64,000 nucleotides of DNA from the NCBI RefSeq assembly GCF_024347395.1, contig NZ_AP025472.1, positions 1,426,001 through 1,490,000 on the forward strand, read 5' to 3'. Below, in pieces: positions 1-8,859 of this stretch; positions within the stretch are counted from its first letter, which is position 1, and every line of letters begins with the position of its first letter. A program made the position numbers and the translations under genes. Source of the stretch: Vibrio cortegadensis (GTDB taxonomy: Bacteria > Pseudomonadota > Gammaproteobacteria > Enterobacterales > Vibrionaceae). The notes under the pieces are model-generated. The model searched no databases, was not told the origin of the DNA, and was given only the letters and a program-made list of their open reading frames with translations.

Positions 1-1680
1 GTCATTGCGATGCAAAATGCCATTCAAACCACGGAAGCCGCTGGAACATTACTTGCGACGATCAATACCTTCGCCACTTGTTTTGCCTCTGTCGATGCTA
101 AGCACGTAAAGGCCAAAAACCTGATGGGACGAGTGGCTAAATTAAACTCGGATATGGACCAAGCATTCAGCCCATATGAAAACGTTTTGACTCACGCTAG
201 CCAAGACTTTATTGAATCGGTACTTAACCACCCAAGTGCTGATGTATCAGGACAGGCGTTTCAGATCGAATGTTTGAGGAAGCAAGCGGATACAAAATTA
301 AGTATTGCTGAAGAGCAGTTATTATCAGCAATGAAAGTGGATGGGCGAGATGCTTGGGGTCGGTTATACAACAACTTAACGGGCTCTTTGCAAGTGACGC
401 TCAAATCAGCAGAAGCCGATGATGAAGCGATGGGCTTTTCGCAAGCCGCGAGTATTCTGTATGGCAGCGATTTCGATAAACAAGAACCAGCATGGCGAGC
501 GATTCAAGCGGGTATGAAAACCCATCAAGAGACATTCGCATCCATTTTGAATGCTTTATCAGGGTGGCGACATACTGAATATCAAAAGCGGTCGAAAGAT
601 CGCGATATACATTTCCTTGAACCGAGTCTTCATGGCAGCCGCATTACGCCTGAAACCTTAGATGCTCTAATGAGTACGGCAAAAAACAATCGCCATATTG
701 GTCAGAAAGCCGGAAAACTAATGGCAAAAGTCCATGGTTTAGATGAAATGAAACCTTGGAACCATTTAGCCGCAATGCCGCCACTGGGTGAGAAGCAAGC
801 AAAGGTATACCCATTTGATGAAGCGATTGAGGTGATCAAAGAGGCATTTGAAAGTGTCGATCCAGAGATGGCGAGCTTTGTTGAGATGATGGTTGAAAAC
901 GGTTGGATTGAGGCGGCCCCAGCGGCAAACAAACGCTTAGGTGCTTACTGCACAAAATTATCGGCGACTCGTAGCCCACTTGTCTTTATGACTTGGAGTG
1001 GGAGTCGTTCAGATTTGATGACTTTAGCGCACGAACTCGGACACGCGTTCCACAACTGGGTCATGCGCGATATGCCATTGTGCCAAACCCGTTACCCAAT
1101 GACGCTGGCGGAAACTGCCTCTATATTCGCTGAAAATATTGTTCGTGATTCACTGCTGCAACAAGCACAAACCGATGATGAAAAGTTAGAGATGTTGTGG
1201 GAAGAGCTTTCAACGTCACTTGCACTGATGGTTAATATCCCTGTTCGTTTCGAATTTGAAAAAGCCTTCTACGAACAACGCCAGCATGGTGAGCTTACCG
1301 CAGAACAACTGTGTGAGTTGATGGAGACCTGTTGGAAAGAGTGGTATGGCGATGCGATGTCAGAAGCGGATACCTATTTCTGGGCGAGCAAATTACACTT
1401 CAGCATCTCAACCACCAGTTTTTATAACTACCCGTATTTATTCGGTTACTTATTTAGTAAAGGTGTTTATGGACAGCGTGAAGATAAAGGCGACGACTTC
1501 TACCATGATTATTTAGCGTTATTGCGTGACACGGGCAGCATGATGGCGGAAGAGGCTGTCGAGAAACATTTAGGAATGGATCTCACACAAACAACATTCT
1601 GGCAACAAAGCATTGATATGGTTGCAGAAAAAATCAATGAATTTGAGCTCTTGCTTGATAAGAAGTCGAAAAATAAGTGA
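1..1680 (+). CDS. M3-family oligoendopeptidase (PepF-like), 5' end cut by window
   Basis: Zinc oligopeptidase of the M3/PepF family, expected to trim peptides in the cytoplasm. The HELGH zinc site lies at residues 341-345 counted from the ATG at base 10, and the downstream ETASIFAE stretch carries the expected third ligand (Glu). The reading frame is open from base 1 through that ATG and no ribosome-binding site is visible. PepF proteins are usually about 600 residues against 556 here, so the true start is probably upstream of the window. No signal peptide is seen. Two inverted repeats follow the stop codon. The family is clear; the exact substrate is not. Confidence 0.9.
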   Translation, partial: VIAMQNAIQTTEAAGTLLATINTFATCFASVDAKHVKAKNLMGRVAKLNSDMDQAFSPYENVLTHASQDFIESVLNHPSADVSGQAFQIECLRKQADTKLSIAEEQLLSAMKVDGRDAWGRLYNNLTGSLQVTLKSAEADDEAMGFSQAASILYGSDFDKQEPAWRAIQAGMKTHQETFASILNALSGWRHTEYQKRSKDRDIHFLEPSLHGSRITPETLDALMSTAKNNRHIGQKAGKLMAKVHGLDEMKPWNHLAAMPPLGEKQAKVYPFDEAIEVIKEAFESVDPEMASFVEMMVENGWIEAAPAANKRLGAYCTKLSATRSPLVFMTWSGSRSDLMTLAHELGHAFHNWVMRDMPLCQTRYPMTLAETASIFAENIVRDSLLQQAQTDDEKLEMLWEELSTSLALMVNIPVRFEFEKAFYEQRQHGELTAEQLCELMETCWKEWYGDAMSEADTYFWASKLHFSISTTSFYNYPYLFGYLFSKGVYGQREDKGDDFYHDYLALLRDTGSMMAEEAVEKHLGMDLTQTTFWQQSIDMVAEKINEFELLLDKKSKNK

Positions 1681-1684
1681 CAGT

Positions 1685-1745
1685 GTTTTAATATAGCGTA
1701 TTAAAACGGGTAAACAGACAGAGTCATAAAATTATTATGACTCTG
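1685..1745 (+). terminator. Two consecutive hairpins after the M3 peptidase gene
   Basis: First, a perfect 9-bp inverted repeat (GTTTTAATA, 5-base loop, TATTAAAAC) at 1685-1707. Second, a perfect 11-bp repeat (CAGAGTCATAA, 5-base loop, TTATGACTCTG) at 1719-1745, followed by AT-rich sequence but no long T run. Together they probably end transcription of the peptidase gene. The rest of the 222-base gap up to astE shows nothing I recognise. Confidence 0.6.
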
Positions 1746-1902
1746 TATTGATATAATTAATTGATTAATATTTGTACGCCCAAAGCGAAGAGCAATATTA
1801 TTTACGGTGAATGAACGAATGGTTATCAATAAGTGCGATCTCACCTACATAAATCGCACGTACAATTCATTAACATACCGCTGTGCAATAAAGGAGTAAC
1901 GC

Positions 1903-2931
1903 ATGACGAAGTCCCTCTTTCGCCAATCATTTCTTTTTGACAGCTTAGACTTAGACCAAGATATGCCTGCAAAGCAGTGTATGCTCGATTCTGGTGCTCA
2001 GCTGATTTTACACCAACGTGGTGTTCTTGAAGTGATCCCTGCCGATTTAAGTACAAGCAGCAAAAATATAATCATTTCCTGTGGTATCCATGGCGATGAA
2101 ACGTCACCAATGGAATTAGTTGATAAGTTAATAGAAGATGTTGAGACAGGATTTCAGACCCTGAATGCTAGGTGTCTATTTATTATTGCTCATCCTCAAG
2201 CAACCAATGCACATACGCGGTTTATTGATGAAAACTTAAACCGATTGTTTGATGATAAACCTCGTGAACCTACGCTAGAGTTGGCAATTGCCGATCAACT
2301 AAAACAGATCGTCACGCAGTTCTATGCTGGAACGGAAGTGACATCTCGTTGGCATCTTGATCTACATTGCGCGATCCGTTTGTCAAAACACTATTCATTT
2401 GCCGTAAGTCCAAAAGTTCGCCATAAAGTGCGTGGCAGAGAGCTGTTTGAGTTCATTGATAGCTCACATATAGAAGCTGTCTTATTGTCGAACTCACCTT
2501 CGAGCACTTTCAGTTGGTACAGTGCAGAAAACTTCTCTGCCCAAGCGCTAACGTTGGAACTTGGTCGAGTTGCTCGAATTGGCGAGAATGATTTAGACAA
2601 ACTTACTGCATTTGATTTGGCTCTGCGTAACTTAATTGCGACTGCCGAGCCTGAGCACCTACCAAAACGTTCGACAACGTATCGTGTCAGTCGAACCATC
2701 GTCCGTTTGCATGATGATTTTGATTTCATGTTCAGTGATGATGTGGAGAACTTTACTTGCTTCAAGCATGGTGAAGTATTTGGTCATGATGGTGATAAGC
2801 CTCTAATGGCAAAGAATGACAATGAAGCGGTTGTTTTTCCAAACCGTAACGTTTCCGTTGGCCAACGAGCAGCATTGATGGTTTGTGAAGTGGAAACGCG
2901 CTACGAAAACGATCAATTGGTCTACGATTAA
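1903..2931 (+). CDS. astE: Succinylglutamate desuccinylase AstE
   Basis: Last enzyme of the arginine succinyltransferase pathway: hydrolyses N-succinylglutamate to glutamate and succinate in the cytoplasm. At 342 residues it has normal AstE length. Zinc ligands are visible as His63 and Glu66 in GIHGDETSP and His155 in HLDLHCAIR; the likely catalytic Glu219 lies in LTLELGR. The start is backed by AAGGAG at 1891-1896. The other ast genes are not adjacent, so it stands alone here. It is followed by a nested inverted repeat and then btuC on the same strand. No oddity inside the protein. Confidence 0.93.
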   Translation: MTKSLFRQSFLFDSLDLDQDMPAKQCMLDSGAQLILHQRGVLEVIPADLSTSSKNIIISCGIHGDETSPMELVDKLIEDVETGFQTLNARCLFIIAHPQATNAHTRFIDENLNRLFDDKPREPTLELAIADQLKQIVTQFYAGTEVTSRWHLDLHCAIRLSKHYSFAVSPKVRHKVRGRELFEFIDSSHIEAVLLSNSPSSTFSWYSAENFSAQALTLELGRVARIGENDLDKLTAFDLALRNLIATAEPEHLPKRSTTYRVSRTIVRLHDDFDFMFSDDVENFTCFKHGEVFGHDGDKPLMAKNDNEAVVFPNRNVSVGQRAALMVCEVETRYENDQLVYD

Positions 2932-2945
2932 ACTATTTTTCCCGT

Positions 2946-3008
2946 CACAATACTTTCTATTCTAAGGGCTTAACGGTACAGTTAAGCCTGTTTACGCAAA
3001 GTATTGTG
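2946..3008 (+). promoter_or_regulatory. Nested inverted repeat between astE and btuC
   Basis: The outer arms CACAATACTTT (2946-2956) and AAAGTATTGTG (2998-3008) are perfect reverse complements. They enclose a perfect inner 8-bp repeat, GGCTTAAC (2967-2974) and GTTAAGCC (2981-2988). The outer 3' arm ends two bases before the btuC ATG and covers where a ribosome-binding site should be. It may be an astE terminator, a translation-control hairpin for btuC, or both. The 79-base gap is too short for a standard cobalamin riboswitch. Confidence 0.5.
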
Positions 3009-3010
3009 AT

Positions 3011-4000
3011 ATGGATTTTCAACAACTTATTCTTCAAAAACAGATCCGATGGAAACGCTATATTGGTTTCATGAGTCTTCTACTCGTTGCCTTTAGTTGC
3101 GCGTACCTCATGGTTGGTGATCTGTTTATTTCCCCTTTTGGTGATATCTCACCGTTAGAACATAAATTATTGGTCGATCTTCGATTACCACGATTACTTG
3201 CCGCTATTGCTATCGGTTCTGCACTTGCAGTTTCTGGTGCCAGTTTACAAGTACTACTAGGAAACGTACTTGCTGAACCCGGAGTATTAGGAATCTCTGG
3301 TGGTGCGAGTTTGGCAATGGTGATTGTGCTGTTCTTCTTACCCTTCGCCCCAACGCCTGAAATATTCATGGTCGCTGCGATCTTGGGCTCTCTCTGTTTC
3401 ACATTAATACTGGTCAGTATGGCGAGAGCGATGAAGCTCACCACAGCACGCTTGCTACTCGTGGGCGTTGCTTTAGGCATTCTTTCTGGCGCGATGGTGA
3501 CATGGGCATTCTATTTTAGTGATGACCTAAGCCTTCGACTGTTGATGTATTGGCTTATGGGCAGTTTAGGTGGCGTTAGTTGGTATCATCACTCCTTGTC
3601 GATGGTCATGTTGCCAGTGATGGTTTGGCTATGCTTGCAGGGCAGCAAACTCGATAAATTGATGATCGGCGAAACCCATGCAGCGCAACTTGGGGTGAAT
3701 GTCGCTTCGTTAAGGTGGCGACTGATTTTGGCGGTTTCCATTTTGGTTGGATGCTCTGTTGCTCTGGGTGGGGTAATCAGCTTTGTTGGCTTAGTTGTAC
3801 CGCACCTTTTGCGCTTAGCGTTTGGAACAGAAAATCGCTATCTGTTACCGCTATCTGCCATTACTGGCGCAGCGCTACTTGTCTTTTCCGATATTTTGGC
3901 GAGAACACTTTTGAATTCTGCCGAATTACCACTTGGCGTAATGACGACAACCATTGGAGCGCCGATTTTTATCTGGATGCTAGTGAAAAACCATGATTAG
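3011..4000 (+). CDS. btuC: Vitamin B12 ABC transporter permease BtuC
   Basis: Inner-membrane permease of the FecCD/BtuC family, 329 residues and strongly hydrophobic, with the expected multi-helix pattern. It would form the channel that moves cobalamin from the periplasm using ATP hydrolysed by BtuD. Conserved family stretches are seen, for example RLPRLLAAIAIGSALAVSGA near the N-terminus and the glycine-rich GGVISFVGLVVPHLLR near residue 255. The gene overlaps btuD by 8 bases, indicating translational coupling. BtuC rather than a siderophore permease is inferred from the partner ATPase and general similarity; no btuF lies beside it. Confidence 0.85.
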   Translation: MDFQQLILQKQIRWKRYIGFMSLLLVAFSCAYLMVGDLFISPFGDISPLEHKLLVDLRLPRLLAAIAIGSALAVSGASLQVLLGNVLAEPGVLGISGGASLAMVIVLFFLPFAPTPEIFMVAAILGSLCFTLILVSMARAMKLTTARLLLVGVALGILSGAMVTWAFYFSDDLSLRLLMYWLMGSLGGVSWYHHSLSMVMLPVMVWLCLQGSKLDKLMIGETHAAQLGVNVASLRWRLILAVSILVGCSVALGGVISFVGLVVPHLLRLAFGTENRYLLPLSAITGAALLVFSDILARTLLNSAELPLGVMTTTIGAPIFIWMLVKNHD

Positions 4001-4760
4001 AGTACAAAACGTCAGTGTTGGTTCTCGGTTATTACCCTTATCATTTCAATTTGATAAAGGTGAAATTGTGCATGTTATCGGGACTAATGGGAGCGGCAAA
4101 AGCACACTTTTGGAAGCGATGTCGGGCATAGTTGGCACATCTTCTACCGTGAAAGGGCAAGTTTTCATTGATGAACATGAAGTCAGTAAGATGAGTCTTG
4201 CCGATCTTGCGTTACATCGTGCTTATCTGAGCCAGTCTGCACGTCCTTCATTCAGTCTTGAAGTCTTTCAATTCTTGTCTTTGTCAGTTCCAAATTGTGT
4301 TAAGGGGGATTGGCAACGGGTAAATATGGTTCTCGATGAATTGTGCGAATTGCTTCAAATCCAAGATAAGCTGCATCGCTCAATACAGCAACTTTCAGGT
4401 GGGGAATGGCAGCGTGTTAGGCTAGCGGCGATGTGCCTACAGGTTTGGCCGACACTCAACCCATATGCAAAACTGATGATTCTTGATGAACCTGCGGCGC
4501 CTTTAGATATTGGTCAAGAGGCGTTGCTCTATCAACTCATCAATAAAATCACAGCACTAGGTATCAGCGTGGTGATGGCTAATCACGATCTCAATCGTAC
4601 GTTGCGTCATGCGCATAAAGTCTTGCTGCTTGATAAAGGGGTAATGGAAAGTTTCGGGAGTACAGACGAAGTACTGCAAGCTGAAAAACTCAGTGCGGTG
4701 TTTAAGACAGAAGTTAAGCGTATAGAAGTAGAAAAGCAGCCGCACTTAATTTTTGGATAA
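3993..4760 (+). CDS. btuD: Vitamin B12 ABC transporter ATPase BtuD
   Basis: Cytoplasmic ATP-binding subunit, 255 residues. The Walker A motif is GTNGSGKST near residue 30, the ABC signature is LSGGEWQRVRLA near residue 135, and Walker B is LMILDEPAAPLD near residue 162. LSGGEWQRVRLAA is characteristic of BtuD as opposed to haem or ferrichrome ATPases (family knowledge). The ATG lies inside the end of btuC (ATGATTAG overlap), so both are made from one message. No clear terminator follows; the next gene converges from the other strand 80 bases away. Confidence 0.87.
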   Translation: MIRVQNVSVGSRLLPLSFQFDKGEIVHVIGTNGSGKSTLLEAMSGIVGTSSTVKGQVFIDEHEVSKMSLADLALHRAYLSQSARPSFSLEVFQFLSLSVPNCVKGDWQRVNMVLDELCELLQIQDKLHRSIQQLSGGEWQRVRLAAMCLQVWPTLNPYAKLMILDEPAAPLDIGQEALLYQLINKITALGISVVMANHDLNRTLRHAHKVLLLDKGVMESFGSTDEVLQAEKLSAVFKTEVKRIEVEKQPHLIFG

Positions 4761-4843
4761 AGTGCAACTGCTTAGAGACATTTCATTATGAGACAAAGAT
4801 AGGGGTCTTATTTCCGCTCTACGATCATGACTCAAATGGAAGA

Positions 4844-5431
4844 TTATTTTGTTAGAGGCGCTAAATCAGCCGGGCGGTAATATACCGATTTTAAAACTTT
4901 ACCCTGACGAATCGTTTTGCCTTCAGAAACAAAATCTTCAGCACACTTAGCAATGATGTAGTCGCCTTTTTGTACGGCCATTAGCTTGATACCTTGTTGT
5001 GCGTAAAAAGCTTCCGTCTCTTGATATTCGGTTTCGTTACGACAAACTTTACTCATATTGCTTGAATGCACTTCGTCCCAGCACGCTACAAATTCAATCG
5101 CGCGATTTTTTGCAACATTGAGTAATAAATCAATTAGGTAACTGATCGCAATATTATCTTCAATTTTGTCATTGCCTAGATGAACCAAACGACCCATTAG
5201 TACATATACACTATCAACAATGGCATCCGCTTGTTCTGTTTTACAATCTGCTTCCGCTAGTTCTGTTAACTCTTCAATAGCAAGTGATGTATGCAATGTG
5301 TCAGCTTTGCTGTCTAAACTTGCTGGGTCAGCAACTGGAAGGTCAAACGTGCTACGAAATTCTTCGATATCGCGGTAAAGGTGTTGAAAGATATCTGAGG
5401 TAAGTTGAGAAAGATGCATGACAGTGTCCAT
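4844..5431 (-). CDS. MazG-like nucleotide pyrophosphohydrolase family protein
   Basis: A 195-residue all-alpha protein. The stretch SLAIEELTELAEADCKTEQADAIVDS near residues 48-73 matches the MazG/HisE pyrophosphohydrolase pattern, in which an EExxE motif and a later acidic D bind magnesium. Such enzymes remove pyrophosphate from (d)NTPs or related nucleotides; the substrate here is unknown. The C-terminal third, about residues 140-195, is outside the usual MazG core. The start could be ATG 5431 or the in-frame ATG at 5419; neither has a convincing ribosome-binding site. The gene converges with btuD. Confidence 0.7.
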   Translation of the reverse strand: MDTVMHLSQLTSDIFQHLYRDIEEFRSTFDLPVADPASLDSKADTLHTSLAIEELTELAEADCKTEQADAIVDSVYVLMGRLVHLGNDKIEDNIAISYLIDLLLNVAKNRAIEFVACWDEVHSSNMSKVCRNETEYQETEAFYAQQGIKLMAVQKGDYIIAKCAEDFVSEGKTIRQGKVLKSVYYRPADLAPLTK

Positions 5432-5467
5432 TTATTAGTTCAGCCGCCGATTCTACCAAAGAGGGAA

Positions 5468-5507
5468 GCAAGCTGCACCCTAGAACTGCACTCTGAAACT
5501 GCTTTCT
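5468..5507. repeat. Degenerate short tandem repeat, three 13-14 bp units
   Basis: Units GCAAGCTGCACCCT (5468-5481), AGAACTGCACTCT (5482-5494) and GAAACTGCTTTCT (5495-5507) lie head to tail upstream of the MazG-like gene. They share the core AACTGCxxTCT. One of several such intergenic repeat tracts in this window. Confidence 0.6.
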
Positions 5508-5560
5508 AAAATCGGGCGATGAACACTGTTATTGTATGAACAGCTTAGACTGTATCGATA

Positions 5561-6130
5561 TTACGAGAACAAGTATGGGAAGAGTTTACGACGCTCTTCC
5601 GCTGTGAGTGACTCAACACGGGCGATGTTTGTATCTGGGATCGCTTCTGGATTTGGGTAGTGTTTCAGCACTTTTTCCATGCTCTCTTCACGAATCAAAT
5701 GAAACACAGGATAAGGAGAACGGTTGGTCAGGTTCTCATCATCTTCAGGATCCGCGCCACCAAAGCAGTAGTCTGGGTGGAAAGTCGCAAGTTGGAAAGT
5801 GCCATCCCACTCTTGCTGTTTTATCAACGCTTCAATCCAGTCGATGAACATATTGTAATCGAAGAAATCTTGCAGCATGTTGGGAACGACAACCAACGTT
5901 GTTTCTAACTCTTTTGCCGTTTTAGATTCAAGGATCATGAATTGTTGAAGAATATCTTCTAGCAGCGTCTCTTCGGTTTCTGCTTCGCTAACAAAAATCT
6001 TGATCTGTTTATTACGCTGTGGTTTAGCGGCAAAAGGGCAGAGATTAAGGCCGATTACGACGTCATCTAACCACTGCTTAACTTGGTCGTGGACTTGTTG
6101 TGTCGAAGGTGTTGAGCTTTGGGAAGGCAT
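5561..6130 (-). CDS. DUF1415 family protein
   Basis: A 189-residue cytoplasmic protein of the DUF1415 family, widespread in gammaproteobacteria and of unknown function. Recognisable features are the N-terminal LNLCPFAAKP motif near residue 28 and the central TFHPDYCFGGADPEDDENLTNRSPYP region near residues 116-140, followed by HLIREESM. The conserved Cys and His residues in these motifs could bind a metal or act in catalysis (inference). No operon partner: the neighbours are separated by about 70 to 130 bases. The start ATG at 6130 has a weak GGA-type ribosome-binding site. Confidence 0.85.
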   Translation of the reverse strand: MPSQSSTPSTQQVHDQVKQWLDDVVIGLNLCPFAAKPQRNKQIKIFVSEAETEETLLEDILQQFMILESKTAKELETTLVVVPNMLQDFFDYNMFIDWIEALIKQQEWDGTFQLATFHPDYCFGGADPEDDENLTNRSPYPVFHLIREESMEKVLKHYPNPEAIPDTNIARVESLTAEERRKLFPYLFS

Positions 6131-6197
6131 TGCGTGATTCCATTGATATTATTTTTGATTATTACCGACAAGAATACCACGCAGATGCTTAACCAGT

Positions 6198-7403
6198 TTA
6201 TGTTTTTGCATTCGAGAAAGAGGAAAGGTCAGTCTGACGAGACTGCAATTTAAAGCAAAGAAAGAAAACGAGCGCATACAGGATCATTCCTCCGGTGATA
6301 ACACCGCCCCAACTTGCTACTTGCCAGCAATAGAGCAACATGAATCCACCTAAGCTTCCTCCAATATAGTAGTGCCCGAGATACATCGCAGTTGCCGTCG
6401 CTTTCGCGGTTGTGGCTTGCTGACTCACCCAACCATAAGCGAGAGTATGGGTGAAAAATGCGCCAAAACTGATGAGCATTAGCCCTAAAAGCATAAAGGG
6501 AAGCTCATCGATTACGGCTATCCACATTCCTAGCATGCTAATGACTGCACCGATAGACATGCCAGTGATTGGGTTGTATTGACGGCTCCAACGTCCACTT
6601 AGCTTTGAGCTGAAAGTTCCGGCTAAATAACAGAGGAAAATCAGAGACGCGAGGCTAATAGGCAAGTTATGCGGTTCGGATACCAGACGAAAACCCATGA
6701 CCGAATATAGATTAACGAATAGGGCGAAATTCACGCCACCGATGAGCATGGCTAACCAGATGGTTTTGTTGCGAATGTGAGTAATGAGCGCGCGATTATG
6801 ATGGAAAAACATCCCTCGCTGAGGTGTGAAATTTTTCTGTTTCGGTAGTAAGAAATAGACCGCGATAGCCCCAAACAAGCTAAAAACAGCGATAACACCT
6901 AGCGCCCATTGCCAGCTAAAGGAGTCGGTTAGCACACCACCTAAAATTCGGCCTGTAATTCCACCAAGGGAATTTGCCGCAATGTATCCCCCGATGGCTT
7001 GAGTAAAAGCCGTGGGAGAGAGTTCTTCTACCATGTAGGCGACGGCGACAGAAGCGAAAGCCGCAAGCACAAGTCCCATCAGTGCTCGTGCTGCAATTAA
7101 GAACAGCAAGCTGTCACCTATCAACATCAGCGCGCCAATCATCGGAATTGAAAACAGACCAATAAGCAAAATACGTCGTCTACCAAATGCTTCAGAGCTT
7201 ATTGCCCACGGGACTAAACTGACGGCGAGTACAAGTGTTGTAGATGCGAATAACCAGTTGACTTGAGTTTCTGTAACGCCAAAGTGATCGGCCATGTAAG
7301 GCAGCATTGGTTGAAAAAGATAAAGGTTACAAAACACAATAAATGAACCAAGCGCAAGTCCGGCGGTGACTTTGAAATACTGCTTACTGCCTAACTCGAT
7401 CAT
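6198..7403 (-). CDS. Major facilitator superfamily transporter (YnfM-like)
   Basis: A 401-residue inner-membrane protein with about twelve hydrophobic segments, typical of MFS drug or metabolite exporters. The loop between helices 2 and 3 carries SSEAFGRRRIL, the family's GxxxDRxGRR-type motif in changed form. Divergent transcription from a LysR regulator across 194 bases resembles the ynfL-ynfM arrangement of enterobacteria. The regulator is therefore likely to control this transporter, probably in response to the exported compound (inference). The start is supported by AAGGA on the minus strand just before the ATG at 7403. Substrate unknown. Confidence 0.85.
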   Translation of the reverse strand: MIELGSKQYFKVTAGLALGSFIVFCNLYLFQPMLPYMADHFGVTETQVNWLFASTTLVLAVSLVPWAISSEAFGRRRILLIGLFSIPMIGALMLIGDSLLFLIAARALMGLVLAAFASVAVAYMVEELSPTAFTQAIGGYIAANSLGGITGRILGGVLTDSFSWQWALGVIAVFSLFGAIAVYFLLPKQKNFTPQRGMFFHHNRALITHIRNKTIWLAMLIGGVNFALFVNLYSVMGFRLVSEPHNLPISLASLIFLCYLAGTFSSKLSGRWSRQYNPITGMSIGAVISMLGMWIAVIDELPFMLLGLMLISFGAFFTHTLAYGWVSQQATTAKATATAMYLGHYYIGGSLGGFMLLYCWQVASWGGVITGGMILYALVFFLCFKLQSRQTDLSSFSNAKT

Positions 7404-7597
7404 GATGATTCCTTAAATATCGTATCTGTAGTGAATTAGCGGGCTATTACGGACTTGCTTAGGTGTGCAGTGACTAAGGTGACACTACACGGAAAATTTA
7501 AATGATAGCCAATGTGATCAAGTTATCAGTGGTTTGTGAATTAATGAAATATATTAAATTTATTTAGTTGATATATTTTTTATATGGAAAGGACATA

Positions 7598-8467
7598 ATG
7601 GATTCTCGACAGCTTAAACACTTTCTTGCCGTTGTAGAGCATCAGAACTTTACACGTGCAGCGGAGTCTCTGCATATTGCTCAACCTGCACTTTCCATTT
7701 CAATCAAAAAGTTTGAACAGCAGCTCGCACTTGAGCTATTTAGGCGCAATGATAGAAAAGTGACGCTAACCCATGAAGGGAACGTTCTTCTTGAACACGC
7801 AAAGCGTATTGTTCAACAAATTGATGATGCGGTATTAGCAATGGCGGAGTTGAAAGGGCTTGAAAAAGGAGAGGTCAGGCTTGGCGCTCCTAGCATGGTC
7901 GGCTCATATTTTTTGCCTGAAGTTGTGATGGCGTTTAAAAACCTCTATCCAAACCTTAAAATGACCGTCATCAATGCAGGCACTCAAGCAATACGGCAAA
8001 TGCTGGTGGATGGCGATCTCGACATTGGCGTTATCCTTAACGAAGATGTGCCTGATGAGTTGGATGTTGATCCGCTTTTGAGTTCACAAATGGTCGCAGT
8101 GGTCGGGGTACAACATCCGTTCGCAAAACAGGCTTCTATCTCTTATCAGCAGTTCTTTGATCAAGAGTTAGTGATGTTTAAAACAACCTATTTTCACCGT
8201 GAATTCATAGACAAGCTGTGCGACGAGTTTGGCTTTACGCCGAAGTTTTCATTTGAAACGAACCTGTTGCCAATGATTTTGAATATCGTAAGGCGAGAAT
8301 TTGCGATAACTGCTTTGCTAGAAATTGTGACAGAGAATGAACCAGACGTGGTAGCGATTCCATTTGAAGAACCGGTGCACTTGGATTTAGCGATAGCTTG
8401 GCGAAAAGAGGGATATTTGTCGAATGCGGACCGAACTTTTATTAATTTCGTAAAGCAGTATGTGTAG
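7598..8467 (+). CDS. LysR-family transcriptional regulator
   Basis: DNA-binding regulator of 289 residues. Residues 1-60 form the LysR helix-turn-helix (MDSRQLKHFLAVVEHQNFTR, then SLHIAQPALS), followed by a periplasmic-binding-like effector domain. I start it at ATG 7598 because GGAAAGGA lies just upstream and the family normally begins MDxRQLxxF; an upstream TTG at 7568 would add ten non-family residues. It is divergent from the MFS gene, the usual position of a LysR regulator and its target. An AT-rich inverted repeat (AAATATAT at 7547-7554, ATATATTT at 7571-7578) in the gap could be an operator but may be chance. Confidence 0.9.
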   Translation: MDSRQLKHFLAVVEHQNFTRAAESLHIAQPALSISIKKFEQQLALELFRRNDRKVTLTHEGNVLLEHAKRIVQQIDDAVLAMAELKGLEKGEVRLGAPSMVGSYFLPEVVMAFKNLYPNLKMTVINAGTQAIRQMLVDGDLDIGVILNEDVPDELDVDPLLSSQMVAVVGVQHPFAKQASISYQQFFDQELVMFKTTYFHREFIDKLCDEFGFTPKFSFETNLLPMILNIVRREFAITALLEIVTENEPDVVAIPFEEPVHLDLAIAWRKEGYLSNADRTFINFVKQYV

Positions 8468-8497
8468 CTCCACATACTGCTTTCTCTGGATCAAAGC

Positions 8498-8725
8498 TTA
8501 GGCGTTATACATCTTGTCAAAGTTCTTCTGATTCCAACCAACCATGACTTGATCGCCAATTTTTAGCACAGGAATTGAACGAGCACCCATCGCTTGTAGT
8601 TCTTTGCGTCCGCGCTGCATTTTTGCATTAGTCAGGCGGTATTTAATGCCTTTGGAGTCCAAATAGCGTTGAGCATCTTTGCAATGTGGGCACTTATCGG
8701 CAACATAAAGAACAATACGTTTCAT
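8498..8725 (-). CDS. Glutaredoxin-family protein
   Basis: A 75-residue thioredoxin-fold protein with the redox motif CPHC at Cys12-Cys15 (VADKCPHCKDA), the cis-proline segment RSIPVLKIGD near residue 50 and the C-terminal VGWN. It would reduce disulfides or glutathione adducts in the cytoplasm. An upstream in-frame extension exists, but the ATG at 8725 follows AGAAGG and gives the normal glutaredoxin length, so I chose it. It converges with the LysR gene. Confidence 0.88.
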   Translation of the reverse strand: MKRIVLYVADKCPHCKDAQRYLDSKGIKYRLTNAKMQRGRKELQAMGARSIPVLKIGDQVMVGWNQKNFDKMYNA

Positions 8726-8859
8726 GGAAATAACCTTCTTAAATCCGGCGATATAAATTATGGGCTGCGAGTGTAACGAATCTGAGGTGAATAGAAAAGG
8801 CGGATAGGGTACACTGCGCGTCAATATCGATACAGCCATGCGAAGTTACAAGATTAGTT

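Noticed and set aside
2932..3010. Cobalamin riboswitch before btuC
   Set aside because: The gap is 79 bases; B12 riboswitches need about 200 and the conserved B12-box core is not seen.
7547..7578. LysR operator candidate in the MFS/LysR gap
   Set aside because: The arms are pure A/T in an AT-rich gap, so the match has little weight; mentioned only within the gene entry.
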